Positions 8,194 to 15,638 of a DNA stretch of 64,000 nt are shown piece after piece. Source of the DNA: Streptomyces davaonensis JCM 4913 (GTDB lineage: Bacteria > Actinomycetota > Actinomycetes > Streptomycetales > Streptomycetaceae); contig NC_020504.1 in NCBI RefSeq assembly GCF_000349325.1, forward strand, positions 5,428,053 to 5,492,052, in the 5' to 3' direction. The stretch's first letter is position 1. Each line of letters begins with the position of its first letter. Both the position numbers and the translations under genes were made by a program. The notes under the pieces are model-generated. The model was given only the letters and a program-made list of their open reading frames with translations, was not told the origin of the DNA and searched no databases.

Positions 8194-9573
8194 TCACTCA
8201 GCAGGCGACGGGGACGGAAGACTCCTGAGGCCGAAGGCGTACGTCGTCACGAAGCCCACCGCGTAGCCCGTCAGCAGGCCGCCGGCGTAGATGGCGGCCG
8301 TCCACCACAGGCCGCCGTTCCCCGCGAGCAGCGGGAACAGGGCCCAGCCGGACGGGCCGATCGCCGTCGCGCCGACCTGGTCGCCCAGCATCGCGAAGCC
8401 GCCCACGAAGGCGCCGCCCGCAGCGCCGCCCACACAGGCCGTCAGGAAGGGGCGGCCCAGGGGGAGGGAGACGCCGTAGATCAGCGGCTCGCCCACTCCC
8501 AGCAGCCCGGCCGGGAGCGCGGACCTGATCGTCGTACGCAACGAGGTGTCGTGGCGCAGCCGGACGTACACCGCCAGCGCCGCGCCCACCTGGCCCGCGC
8601 CCGCCATCGCGAGGATGGGGAGCAGGACGGTGTGGCCCTGCTGTTCGATCAAGGTGGTGTGGATGGGGATCAGGGCCTGGTGCAGGCCCAGCATCACCAG
8701 GGGGAGGAAGAGCCCGCCGAGGACGAGGCCCGCGAAGGCGCCGGTCGTGGAGAGCAGCCAGTTCGCTGCGGTGCCGATGGCGGCGGAGATCTCACCGGCC
8801 GCGTACATCAGGCCGTAGAGCGTGGCGAGGCCCGCGATCAGGACGGTGAGCGTGGGGGTCAGCAGGACGTCCAGCGTGCCCGGCATCCGGCGGCGGCAGT
8901 ACTTCTCCACGTACGTCCCCAGCAGCGCCGCCGTCAGTGCGCCGAGCACCCCGCCCTGGCCGGGGGCGAGGGTCACCCCGAACGCCGTCACCTTCGCCAC
9001 CCCCGGATACACCACGACCGCCGCGACGGCCCCGCCCAGCACGGGGGTGCCGCCGAACTCCTTGGCCGTGTTGTGGCCGACGAACACCGCGATCAGGGAC
9101 ATGAAGGCGGCGGCGAGGGTGGTGAGGGCGGGGGTCAGGCCGGGGAGCCATCCGAGGTTCAGCAGCAGGCCGTTGACCCCGGCCAGGATGCCGCAGCCGA
9201 TCAGGGCCGGGATGAGCGGTACGAAGATGTTGGCGAGGCGGCGCAGGAGCAGCTTGCCCGGGGTGGCGTTGCGCGCCTTGCGGGCCGCCTTCAACTCGGC
9301 GCCCTTCACCGTCAGTTGCCCCGCCGACGTCAGCAGCGCCTCGAAGTCCGATGTCACGCGTGCGACCACCCCCGGCCCCAGCACGATCTGATACGTGTCG
9401 TCGTCGACCACCCCGAGCACCCCGGGCACCGCCCGCAGCGCCTCCTCGTCCACGAGGGAGCGGTCGGCCAGGCCCAGGCGCAGCCGGGTCATGCAATGCG
9501 CGACGGAGGTGATGTTCGCGGGGCCGCCGACCAGGGGGAGGATCGCGGCCGCGGTGTCGTACGAGGTGGTCAC
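8194..9573 (-). CDS. murP: PTS N-acetylmuramic acid transporter, EIIBC (MurP-like)
   Basis: 459-residue sugar permease of the glucose superfamily. Residues 1-90 form an EIIB domain with the phosphorylated cysteine C27 in AHCMTRLRL. Residues about 105-445 are the EIIC membrane domain with about ten hydrophobic helices, and GVGEPLIYGVSLPL is the conserved EIIC motif. No EIIA domain is fused, so EIIA must come from elsewhere, as for E. coli MurP. Substrate assignment rests on the neighbouring murQ (15 bp upstream) and the RpiR-type regulator. Imported sugar would become N-acetylmuramic acid 6-phosphate, the MurQ substrate. The N-acetylglucosamine or beta-glucoside PTS families are the alternatives. 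Confidence 0.85.
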   Translation of the reverse strand: MTTSYDTAAAILPLVGGPANITSVAHCMTRLRLGLADRSLVDEEALRAVPGVLGVVDDDTYQIVLGPGVVARVTSDFEALLTSAGQLTVKGAELKAARKARNATPGKLLLRRLANIFVPLIPALIGCGILAGVNGLLLNLGWLPGLTPALTTLAAAFMSLIAVFVGHNTAKEFGGTPVLGGAVAAVVVYPGVAKVTAFGVTLAPGQGGVLGALTAALLGTYVEKYCRRRMPGTLDVLLTPTLTVLIAGLATLYGLMYAAGEISAAIGTAANWLLSTTGAFAGLVLGGLFLPLVMLGLHQALIPIHTTLIEQQGHTVLLPILAMAGAGQVGAALAVYVRLRHDTSLRTTIRSALPAGLLGVGEPLIYGVSLPLGRPFLTACVGGAAGGAFVGGFAMLGDQVGATAIGPSGWALFPLLAGNGGLWWTAAIYAGGLLTGYAVGFVTTYAFGLRSLPSPSPAE

Positions 9574-9588
9574 TCCCCGAGCGTGCGG

Positions 9589-10524
9589 TCAGCCGCCCGC
9601 CGCCGCCAGCGCGGCGCGCAGATGGCCGCCGGACTCCTCCAGAAGGCGGGCGGCCGTCGGGCCGTCGACACCGGTGACGATCACCAGGATGGCGTTCTTC
9701 ACCTCGCCGTCCGTGGCCGCGAGCGCCCGCTCGATCTCCTCGTCGTCCGCGCCCGTGGCCAGCGCCACGATCCGGCGGGAGCGGGCCCGCAGCTTCTCGT
9801 TGGAGGCGCGGACGTCGACCATCAGGTTCCCGTAGGTCTTCCCGAGCCGGATCATCGTGATCGTCGAGATCATGTTGAGCACCAGCTTCTGCGCCGTGCC
9901 GGACTTCAGCCGGGTGGAGCCGGTGAGCAGTTCGGGGCCGACCACGATCTCGATGCCGTGCTCGGCGGCGGCCGCGAGGGCGCTGCCCGCGTTGCAGGCC
10001 AGGCCGATGGTCAACGCGCCCTGCGCGCGGGCGTGTTCGACCGCCCCGATCGCGTACGGCGTACGGCCGGAGGCGGAGACGCCGACCACGGTGTCCAGCG
10101 GGGTGAGCTTGAGCTCGTCGAGGTCGGCGCGGGCCAGCTCCTTGGAGTCCTCGGCGCTCTCGACGGAGGTCACCATGGCCGCAGGGCCGCCCGCGATCAG
10201 CCCGACGACCTGCGTCGGGTCGGTGTTGAAGGTGGGCGGGCACTCGGAGGCGTCGAGCACCCCGAGCCGCCCCGCGGTGCCCGCGCCCGCGTACACGAGC
10301 CGCCCGTCGCGCGCCATGCGCTCCGCCACGGCGTCGATCGCGGCGGCGATCACCGGCAGCCGCTCGGCCACGGCGGACGGTACGGAGCTGTCCTCGCCGT
10401 TCATCAGGCGGGCCAGGTCGAGAGTGGGCAGCCGGTCGATGTCGGCGCGGTCGGGCCGGAACGCCTCGGTGGTGAGGGACTCCAACTCGGCGCGCAGATC
10501 ACGGGGGTCGGACGTGGAGGTCAT
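9589..10524 (-). CDS. murQ: N-acetylmuramic acid 6-phosphate etherase
   Basis: 311-residue SIS-domain lyase that cleaves the lactyl ether of MurNAc-6-phosphate to GlcNAc-6-phosphate and D-lactate during peptidoglycan recycling. Diagnostic segments are GAGTAGRLGVLDASECPPTF (about 80-99), the glutamates typical of the active site, VGVSASGRTPYAIGAVEHA (SIS core) and KSGTAQKLVLNMIST. Length is the usual family length. It is preceded by murR (37 bp) and followed by murP (15 bp), all leftward, so one operon for MurNAc recovery is likely. GlcNAc-6-P would feed NagA/NagB; those genes are not in this window. Confidence 0.97.
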   Translation of the reverse strand: MTSTSDPRDLRAELESLTTEAFRPDRADIDRLPTLDLARLMNGEDSSVPSAVAERLPVIAAAIDAVAERMARDGRLVYAGAGTAGRLGVLDASECPPTFNTDPTQVVGLIAGGPAAMVTSVESAEDSKELARADLDELKLTPLDTVVGVSASGRTPYAIGAVEHARAQGALTIGLACNAGSALAAAAEHGIEIVVGPELLTGSTRLKSGTAQKLVLNMISTITMIRLGKTYGNLMVDVRASNEKLRARSRRIVALATGADDEEIERALAATDGEVKNAILVIVTGVDGPTAARLLEESGGHLRAALAAAGG

Positions 10525-10561
10525 GAGCTCATTCCCCGTACGGGTGTCATGTCACTGGTCT

Positions 10562-11476
10562 CTATCGCCGGTGCCGGTGGGCCAGGGCCTCGTAGGACGC
10601 CGACAGGGCGGGTGCCGCGGACTCGTAGGTGCGCTGGGCGACGCCCACGAACAGACAGTCCACGACGAGCAGTTGGCCGGTCCGGGACGACATGGCCGCG
10701 GGGCGCAGCTCGCTCTCGCGGGCGGTGGACGTGGTCAGTACGTGGTCGGCGTACTGGGCGATGGGCCCGTCCGGCCGTCCGGTGACGGCCACGGTGGTGG
10801 CGCCGTGCTCGAAGGCCACCCGCAGCGGCTCGATCACGTCCCCGGTCGAGCCGGAGTGGGTGATCGCGATGGCCACGTCGCCGCCGCGCAGCTGCACGGC
10901 GTTGGTCACGGCGAGGTGCGGGTCGCTGTGCGCGTGGGCTATCAGCCCTATGCGCAGCAGCTTCTGGGTGAGGTCCTGGGCGACCAGGCCGGACGCGCCG
11001 ACGCCGTACACATCGACCCTGCGGGCGCCCGCGAGCGCGGTGACGGCGGCGCCGAGCTGGGCGGTGTCGAGTCCGGCGGCGGTGTCGGCGAGGGTCTGCT
11101 GCTCGTCGTAGGCGAGTTTGGCGACGACGTCGGCGATCGGGTCGTCGACCGCGATGTCGGTGGTGATGGCGGGCGCGCGGCCGGACTGCTGCTGGGCGGC
11201 GAGTCCGGCGAGGGCGAGCCTGAGGTCGCGGTAGCCGGGGTAGCCGAGCAGGCGGGCGGTGCGTACGACGGTCGCCTCGCTGGTGCCGGTCAGTTCGGCG
11301 AGCCCGGTGACGGTGAGCGCCGCGCAGCCGGCCGGGTCACCGGCCACGGCCTCGGCGACGCGCTGCATGGACCGGGTCATGGACGGTGCCAGCGTGCGCA
11401 CCTTCGCCGCGAGGGCGGCGGGGGCGGGAGGCGGGCCGCCGGGGTGCGCGAAAGTTTCCTTCATTTGCTGGGTCAC
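10562..11476 (-). CDS. murR: RpiR-family transcriptional regulator (MurR-like)
   Basis: 304 residues. An N-terminal helix-turn-helix (about residues 20-90, including ALTVTGLAELTGTSEATVVRTARLLGY) is followed by a SIS sugar-phosphate-binding domain (about 130-270; VYGVGASGLVAQDL and ITHSGSTGDVIEPL). It heads the murR-murQ-murP cluster, so MurNAc-6-P is the expected effector. I chose GTG 11476 (MTQQMKETF); ATG 11464 is equally possible because neither has a good Shine-Dalgarno sequence. Reading farther upstream would cross the palindrome at 11481-11493 and overlap the divergent gene, so it is unlikely. Autoregulation through that palindrome is inferred. Confidence 0.88.
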   Translation of the reverse strand: MTQQMKETFAHPGGPPPAPAALAAKVRTLAPSMTRSMQRVAEAVAGDPAGCAALTVTGLAELTGTSEATVVRTARLLGYPGYRDLRLALAGLAAQQQSGRAPAITTDIAVDDPIADVVAKLAYDEQQTLADTAAGLDTAQLGAAVTALAGARRVDVYGVGASGLVAQDLTQKLLRIGLIAHAHSDPHLAVTNAVQLRGGDVAIAITHSGSTGDVIEPLRVAFEHGATTVAVTGRPDGPIAQYADHVLTTSTARESELRPAAMSSRTGQLLVVDCLFVGVAQRTYESAAPALSASYEALAHRHRR

Positions 11477-11480
11477 GGTT

Positions 11481-11493
11481 GAAAGATATTTTC
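11481..11493. promoter_or_regulatory. Candidate RpiR/MurR operator
   Basis: GAAA-GATAT-TTTC, a 13-bp inverted repeat in an AT-rich pocket immediately upstream of murR and in the divergent promoter region with the gene at 11532. RpiR-family proteins often bind GAAA/TTTC inverted repeats. Assignment is by position and shape only. Confidence 0.5.
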
Positions 11494-11531
11494 GCTTCGG
11501 GGTTGTGGTCAAGAGTGCGCACAATGGGGGC

Positions 11532-11921
11532 ATGGATCCCTCCGGCCTCCCCATCAGCCCCCTGGAGCAGGCGTTGCACGCGGCGCGCGCCCTCGTGCTC
11601 GCCGATCTCGTCGCCGGCCAGGTCGCCGAGGCGGACGTGGTGTCGCTGGTCGAGGAGTCCGTCGTGCAGCGGCGGTGGTGGGTGGAGCAGTGGCCGGAAG
11701 GTGTCTCCTACGTCGCTGGTCTGATCGCGCAGGACGTCCAGGACGCCCTGCTGGAGCGGTACGGCCGCTGGCCGCTGTGCCCGGTCTGCGGCTCCGGCGA
11801 CCCGCACGCGCTGGACGTGGAACCGGAGCTGGGCCCCGATCCGCACTGGGTCTGCCACCAGGCGGGCGTGAAGGTGGCGTCGGTGGGCTCCCTGGGCAGG
11901 GCGACGGGCTCGGCCTCGTGA
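11532..11921 (+). CDS. Conserved hypothetical protein with C-terminal Cys motif
   Basis: 129 residues, no signal peptide or membrane helix. The first 75 residues are helical and acidic (SPLEQALHAARALVLADLVAGQVAEADVV is one helix pair). The C-terminal part holds CPVCGSGDPH and HWVCHQAG, a possible half zinc-ribbon (two Cys plus Cys/His). I do not recognise a named family. It is divergent from murR, and its stop overlaps the GTG start of the next gene (GTGA at 11918-11921), so the two are translationally coupled. Start ATG 11532 follows a purine-rich AATGGGGGC. Confidence 0.75.
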   Translation: MDPSGLPISPLEQALHAARALVLADLVAGQVAEADVVSLVEESVVQRRWWVEQWPEGVSYVAGLIAQDVQDALLERYGRWPLCPVCGSGDPHALDVEPELGPDPHWVCHQAGVKVASVGSLGRATGSAS

Positions 11922-12181
11922 CGGTGTACATCGACCCTCCCACCTGGCCGGGGCACGGCCGGATGTGGTCCCACCTGATCAGCGACGTCTCTTTCGCCGA
12001 GCTGCATGAGTTCGCCGGGCGGCTGGGTGTGCCGCAGCGCGCGTTCGAGCGGGACCACTACGACATACCCTCCCACCGGTATGCGGATGTGGTGGCCGCG
12101 GGGGCGGTCGAGGTGAGCAGCCGGGAGGTCGTACGGCTGTTGACGGCAACGGGGTTGAGGCGGCCGAAGGGCCGCGCCTAA
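11918..12181 (+). CDS. DUF4031 domain protein
   Basis: 87 residues matching the small DUF4031 family: it opens TVYIDPPTWPGHGRMWSHL and contains FERDHYDIPSHRYADVVAAGA, both strongly conserved in relatives as I remember them. The start is GTG 11918 within the stop codon of the upstream gene (GTGA), so translation is coupled. The conserved His/Asp pattern would suit a small metal-dependent enzyme, but no activity is known to me. Its stop codon TAA (12179-12181) overlaps the stop of the convergent gene at 12178. Confidence 0.85.
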   Translation: MTVYIDPPTWPGHGRMWSHLISDVSFAELHEFAGRLGVPQRAFERDHYDIPSHRYADVVAAGAVEVSSREVVRLLTATGLRRPKGRA

Positions 12182-13281
12182 GCGGTCCGCACGTACACGT
12201 GCAGCGGGCCGTCCGACTCCCGTCGCTCGCCCATCGCCCGCTCCTCTTCCACGGTCGCCCTGGCGAAGCCCGCCCTGTTCACCACTGCCTGTGACTTCAG
12301 GTTGTCGTGGTCGATCGTCGCGAACAGGGTCCGTACGTCGTCCCTGGCCAGCGCCCACTCGGACAGTGCGCGGAGCGCCTCCGTGAGGTAGCCGTTGCCG
12401 CGGGCCGACTCCGCCAGGTCGTAGCCGATCTCGACGCGGCCGTCCTCGTCGGGGGCGCCGTGGAAGCCGAGGGCGCCCACCGCGCGGTCGTCCTCGTGGC
12501 GGACCAGGACGAAGACGCCGAACTCGGGGCGGTGCACGCCCGCTTCGTATGCCTTGAGCAGCATCCCGGAGGCCTCACGGGTGCCGTCGTAGGGGCCGTC
12601 GGTGACCCAGTCGAAGCCGCCGTCGCCGCCCGCGGCGAGGTCGGCGGCGGCCGCGGGGGTCAGGCTCTCCAGGGCGAGGCGCTCGGCGGGGATGACCAGG
12701 GGGTTGATCCAGTACCAGTTGGTGACCGGCGCCCGGCCGGGCAGTTCGCCGCGGCCGGTGGCCCACAGCAGGGTGCTCCAGGGGGTGGGTCCGGGCTGGA
12801 TGTGCGGCAGGAGCCGGGTCAGGGCGAACTCGGCCAGCTCGGTGGGGGGTTCGTAGCTCAGGCCGAGCGCCTCGGCGATGTCGTACGTGTGCAGCAGCAC
12901 CTCGCCGACACCCAGGGCGGCGAAGCCCTCGGGGTTCGCGGTGAAGAAGGGGCGGGGGTGGTGGGCGCGTATGTGGCGGGGGGTGGTGTTGATGGTGGCG
13001 GTGAGCAGGGTGCCGGTGGTCTCGATGATCTGGAGGATGCCCTCGTTGCCCGCGTTGTCGTCGGGGGCGATCTTCAGGGGGACGTGGCTGGTGCTGCCCC
13101 GCCCGGCCAGCCGGCTCGCGTAGACGATGAGGTCGTAGGCGATGTGCAGGGCCGCTTCCCGGCAACTCCACTGCGAGCGCGCGGCCTTGACCGCGTCCCA
13201 GTCCCTGTCGGTCGCCGTCCGCAGCAGGGCCACCGAGCCCGCCACCGCCTCCGCCACGCGTTCCCCGCCCATGTGTCGCAT
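12178..13281 (-). CDS. DinB/maleylpyruvate-isomerase-like domain fused to GNAT acetyltransferase
   Basis: 367-residue two-domain protein. Residues 1-215 resemble the mycothiol-dependent DinB-fold family: an early W/CREAALHIAYDLIVYA helix and LGVGEVLLHTYDIAEALG with a metal-binding-type His. Residues about 220-367 form a GNAT N-acetyltransferase with the acetyl-CoA signature IGYDLAESARGNGYLTEAL and the closing NLKSQAVVNRAGF. I infer an acetyltransferase acting in a mycothiol-linked or detoxifying setting; the acceptor is unknown. The start ATG 13281 is followed by a second in-frame ATG at 13272. It ends nose-to-nose with the DUF4031 gene with overlapping stop codons. Confidence 0.82.
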   Translation of the reverse strand: MRHMGGERVAEAVAGSVALLRTATDRDWDAVKAARSQWSCREAALHIAYDLIVYASRLAGRGSTSHVPLKIAPDDNAGNEGILQIIETTGTLLTATINTTPRHIRAHHPRPFFTANPEGFAALGVGEVLLHTYDIAEALGLSYEPPTELAEFALTRLLPHIQPGPTPWSTLLWATGRGELPGRAPVTNWYWINPLVIPAERLALESLTPAAAADLAAGGDGGFDWVTDGPYDGTREASGMLLKAYEAGVHRPEFGVFVLVRHEDDRAVGALGFHGAPDEDGRVEIGYDLAESARGNGYLTEALRALSEWALARDDVRTLFATIDHDNLKSQAVVNRAGFARATVEEERAMGERRESDGPLHVYVRTA

Positions 13282-13290
13282 GGGGGCAGG

Positions 13291-13950
13291 TTATGCGGAC
13301 GGGGTAGATGGCAGCGACAGCATTTCCAGTTCGGACGTGAGGTTGTAACGGGCCGTGGCCTCCCACTTCTCGCTGCCGTACGGCGTCCTGAACAGCCGGG
13401 GCAGATCCAGGAGTTGGCGCAGAATCGCGGCCCGGCCCGCGCGGAAGGCGTCGCTCGGGACGAAGTGGTACTCCTCGCGGACGGCGGCGGTGTAGGCGGC
13501 GTACGCGGAGGGCGACGCGGCCAGGATCGCGAGGTCGGCGTCGCACAGGACTTGCCCGTCGCGGTCGCTGTCGGCGGGGTCATGGGTGACGGTGAGCCGG
13601 ACCAGCCGTACCACCTGCACGACCTTCTCCTCCGGAACCCCGGCCTCGGCGAGGGCCCGCTCGGCGAGCCGCGCGGACCGCTCCTCGTTCTCGGAGCGGT
13701 CCGGGAGGTAGACGGCGTCATGGAACCAGGCGGCCAGGCGTACCACGTCCGGGTCGTCGGCGTACTCCTGGAGCTCGTCGATCCGGTCGAGGACCGCGGT
13801 CAGGTGCTCGACCGTGTGGTACCGCCGCTGCGGCTCCCGCCAGCGGTCGAGCAGGTTCTCGGCATACGCCGCGGCGTCGGGCCCGCCGGGGTCTCGGGCG
13901 CCGTCGAGGGCGTGGACGAAACGGGAGCGCAGTGCATCGAGATCGGCCAT
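13291..13950 (-). CDS. HD-domain metal-dependent phosphohydrolase (predicted)
   Basis: 219 residues. The metal ligands of the HD superfamily are visible: RYHTVEH (His45, His49), the HD doublet in AWFHDAVY (77-78) and a later Asp in CDADLAIL. It matches the group of small predicted HD phosphohydrolases of unknown substrate, about 200-220 residues long. It lies upstream of the DinB-GNAT gene in the same direction, 9 bp away, so they are probably co-transcribed. It is divergent from the gene at 14001. Substrate, probably a nucleotide or phosphoester, is not deducible. Confidence 0.87.
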   Translation of the reverse strand: MADLDALRSRFVHALDGARDPGGPDAAAYAENLLDRWREPQRRYHTVEHLTAVLDRIDELQEYADDPDVVRLAAWFHDAVYLPDRSENEERSARLAERALAEAGVPEEKVVQVVRLVRLTVTHDPADSDRDGQVLCDADLAILAASPSAYAAYTAAVREEYHFVPSDAFRAGRAAILRQLLDLPRLFRTPYGSEKWEATARYNLTSELEMLSLPSTPSA

Positions 13951-14000
13951 GCGCCCATTGTCCCCGCCCGTCGCGTTCGCCCACGGCCTAGCGTGGAGCC

Positions 14001-14669
14001 ATGACTGACGTACGCGTACGGGATCCGGAACTGCCGGGACATCTGCTGACGGTTGAGCGGGACGCGCTGGTGCCGCTGCTGCGGGGGCGCTCCGAGGGGG
14101 ACTTCGGGGTGGCGGTGGAGGCGTGTCCGGGCTGGTCGGTGCGGGATGTGCTGGCGCACTGTTCGGCCGCGCTGTTGCGGGTGGTGGAGAGGCGGCTCGA
14201 GGAGGGGGTGTTCTCGCCCGAGTCCAATGACCGGGACATCGCCGAGCGGGCCGAGTGGCCGGTCGGGCGGATCGTCGACGAGCTGGAACGCGGGATGACC
14301 GAGGCCGGTCCGGTGCTGGCGAAGGGGCGCGGGGTGCTGGACGCGGTCGCGCTCGGGGAGTGGGTGCACGCCGGGGACGTGCGGGAGGCGTGGGGCGAGC
14401 CGGAGGCGTACAGAGGGCCCGGTCTGCCGTACGCGCTTCCGCTGCTGGCCTTCGTGACCCGTTCCCGAGGGCACCTGGCTCTTCACGCAGACCTGGATGA
14501 CGTTGACGAGCCGCTGCGTCTCGGGGCCGATTCCGGGGATCGGACCCCGGCCCGCTTCATCGGGGACGCGGCGACTCTCGTACGGCTGTACTCCGGGCGG
14601 CGGCTCGCGAGCGGGGTGTCGTACGAGCTGGCCGGGGCGGATGTGGGGGAGCTGAACATCTTCGGGTGA
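14001..14669 (+). CDS. Mycothiol-dependent maleylpyruvate isomerase family protein
   Basis: 222 residues. The N-terminal DinB-like four-helix domain has the family phrase CPGWSVRDVLAHCSA (about 42-56) and a second His in EWVHAGDVREAWG (about 121-133), the expected metal ligands. A C-terminal SCP-2-like/MDMPI_C region follows (about 150-222, GDAATLVRLYSGRR). Members use mycothiol as the thiol cofactor in isomerisation, conjugation or detoxification; the actual substrate is unknown. It is the second DinB-fold gene within 2 kb. Start ATG 14001. Confidence 0.88.
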   Translation: MTDVRVRDPELPGHLLTVERDALVPLLRGRSEGDFGVAVEACPGWSVRDVLAHCSAALLRVVERRLEEGVFSPESNDRDIAERAEWPVGRIVDELERGMTEAGPVLAKGRGVLDAVALGEWVHAGDVREAWGEPEAYRGPGLPYALPLLAFVTRSRGHLALHADLDDVDEPLRLGADSGDRTPARFIGDAATLVRLYSGRRLASGVSYELAGADVGELNIFG

Positions 14670-14729
14670 GGGGTGCCTGGGGGCCTCCAGATCATGAGGG
14701 CCGGTGTAGCAGGCGTAGTCTTGGACAGA

Positions 14730-14745
14730 ATTGGACTAGACCTGT
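14730..14745. promoter_or_regulatory. DasR-like (dre) site upstream of cutC
   Basis: ATTGGACTAGACCTGT matches the dre consensus A(C/T)TGGTCTAGACCA(G/C)T at 14 of 16 positions, and the two differences are symmetric (A for T, T for A), so dyad symmetry is kept. It lies 57 bp before the cutC start. DasR is the GntR-family regulator of GlcNAc metabolism. Binding is inferred. Confidence 0.55.
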
Positions 14746-14766
14746 AGAGCTTTGATCTGTAGAGCT
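14742..14766. repeat. 10-bp direct repeat in the cutC leader
   Basis: CTGTAGAGCT occurs at 14742-14751 and 14757-14766, separated by 5 bp (TTGAT). The first copy overlaps the dre-like site. The 15-bp period is about 1.5 helical turns. Confidence 0.8.
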
Positions 14767-14801
14767 GTAGCCGACCTCTGGTCGCAGACGAATGGGGCCC
14801 C

Positions 14802-15494
14802 ATGAGCAAGCGTGCAGTCCTGGAGGTGATCGCCCTCGACGCCGAGGACGCGACCGCCGCCCAGGCCGGAGGCGCGGACCGCCTCGAACTGGTCACCGAG
14901 ATCGCGGCCGACGGACTGACTCCGTCGGCCGCGACCGTGGCCGGGATCCGTGCCGCGGTGGACATCCCGGCGCGGGTGATGTTGCGGCTGGCGGACGGGT
15001 TCGAGGCCGGGGACGTGGACCGGCTGGTGGCGGCCGCGGAAGAGATGCGGGGGGCTGGGGCGGAGGAGTTCGTGCTCGGGTTCCTGGACGCGGAGGGGGC
15101 GGTGGACCTGGACGCGGTGGAGCGAGTTGTGGGCGCCCTTGCCGGTGCCTCTTGGACCTTCCACCGGGCGATCGACCGAGCGGCGGACCGCGACGCGCTG
15201 CGCAAGTCGCTGGACGGCCTCCCTGGCCTGGACGCGTACCTCACGGCGGGCTCGTCGACGGGAGTGGACGAGGGCCTGCCGACCCTGCTCGCGGAGGCGG
15301 CGCGGGGCGGCGAACCCGGCTACGAGCCCCAGATCCTGGTAGGCGGCGGCCTGCGCCTGGACCACGTCCCCTACCTGCTGTCAGCAGGCATCGACGCCTT
15401 CCACATCGGCGGCGCGGCCCGGCCGGGGGGCTGGTCCGCGCCGGTGTCGGAGGCGGCGGTGGCGGAGTGGCGGCGCGTGCTGGACGGCGGCTGA
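14802..15494 (+). CDS. cutC: CutC family protein
   Basis: 230-residue TIM-barrel protein of the CutC family. Conserved segments are LEVIALDAEDATAAQAGGADRLEL at the start (first 30 residues), VMLR(L)ADGF, FVLGFL, TFHRAID and the closing GIDAFHIGGAAR. Historically it is linked to copper homeostasis in E. coli, a role that has been questioned; a sugar or glycan-related enzyme is now considered possible. The DasR-like site upstream would fit amino-sugar metabolism better than copper. Start ATG 14802. It is monocistronic as far as I can see, with a hairpin at 15579-15598 downstream. Confidence 0.92.
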   Translation: MSKRAVLEVIALDAEDATAAQAGGADRLELVTEIAADGLTPSAATVAGIRAAVDIPARVMLRLADGFEAGDVDRLVAAAEEMRGAGAEEFVLGFLDAEGAVDLDAVERVVGALAGASWTFHRAIDRAADRDALRKSLDGLPGLDAYLTAGSSTGVDEGLPTLLAEAARGGEPGYEPQILVGGGLRLDHVPYLLSAGIDAFHIGGAARPGGWSAPVSEAAVAEWRRVLDGG

Positions 15495-15540
15495 CCGTCC
15501 ATTGGGGCTGAGGTGGGGTGGGTGCGCTCACCCGCGCTAG

Positions 15541-15620
15541 CGGGGTGCCTCCCCCAGAGGGGGGACCCCCAGCCCACCCGTGCCGCCCCAGCGGCACGAC
15601 TGCCCGCAGCTACGGCGGTT
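15541..15620. repeat. Streptomyces-type intergenic repeat with hairpins
   Basis: The gap between cutC and the convergent helicase gene holds CTCCCCCAGAGGGGGGA and a perfect CGTGCCGC-CCCA-GCGGCACG hairpin (15579-15586 with 15591-15598). The phrases GGGTGCCTCCCCCAG and ACTGCCCGCAGCTACGGC recur between genes in Streptomyces, from memory. It probably also serves as a bidirectional terminator. Confidence 0.6.
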
Positions 15621-15638
15621 CGGCAGGACCGGCTTTCG

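Noticed and set aside
7168..10785. A 1205-codon open frame on the + strand opposite the ankyrin, murP and murQ genes
   Set aside because: Antisense shadow in GC-rich DNA: low-complexity Arg/Gly/Pro composition, and clear protein families lie on the other strand.
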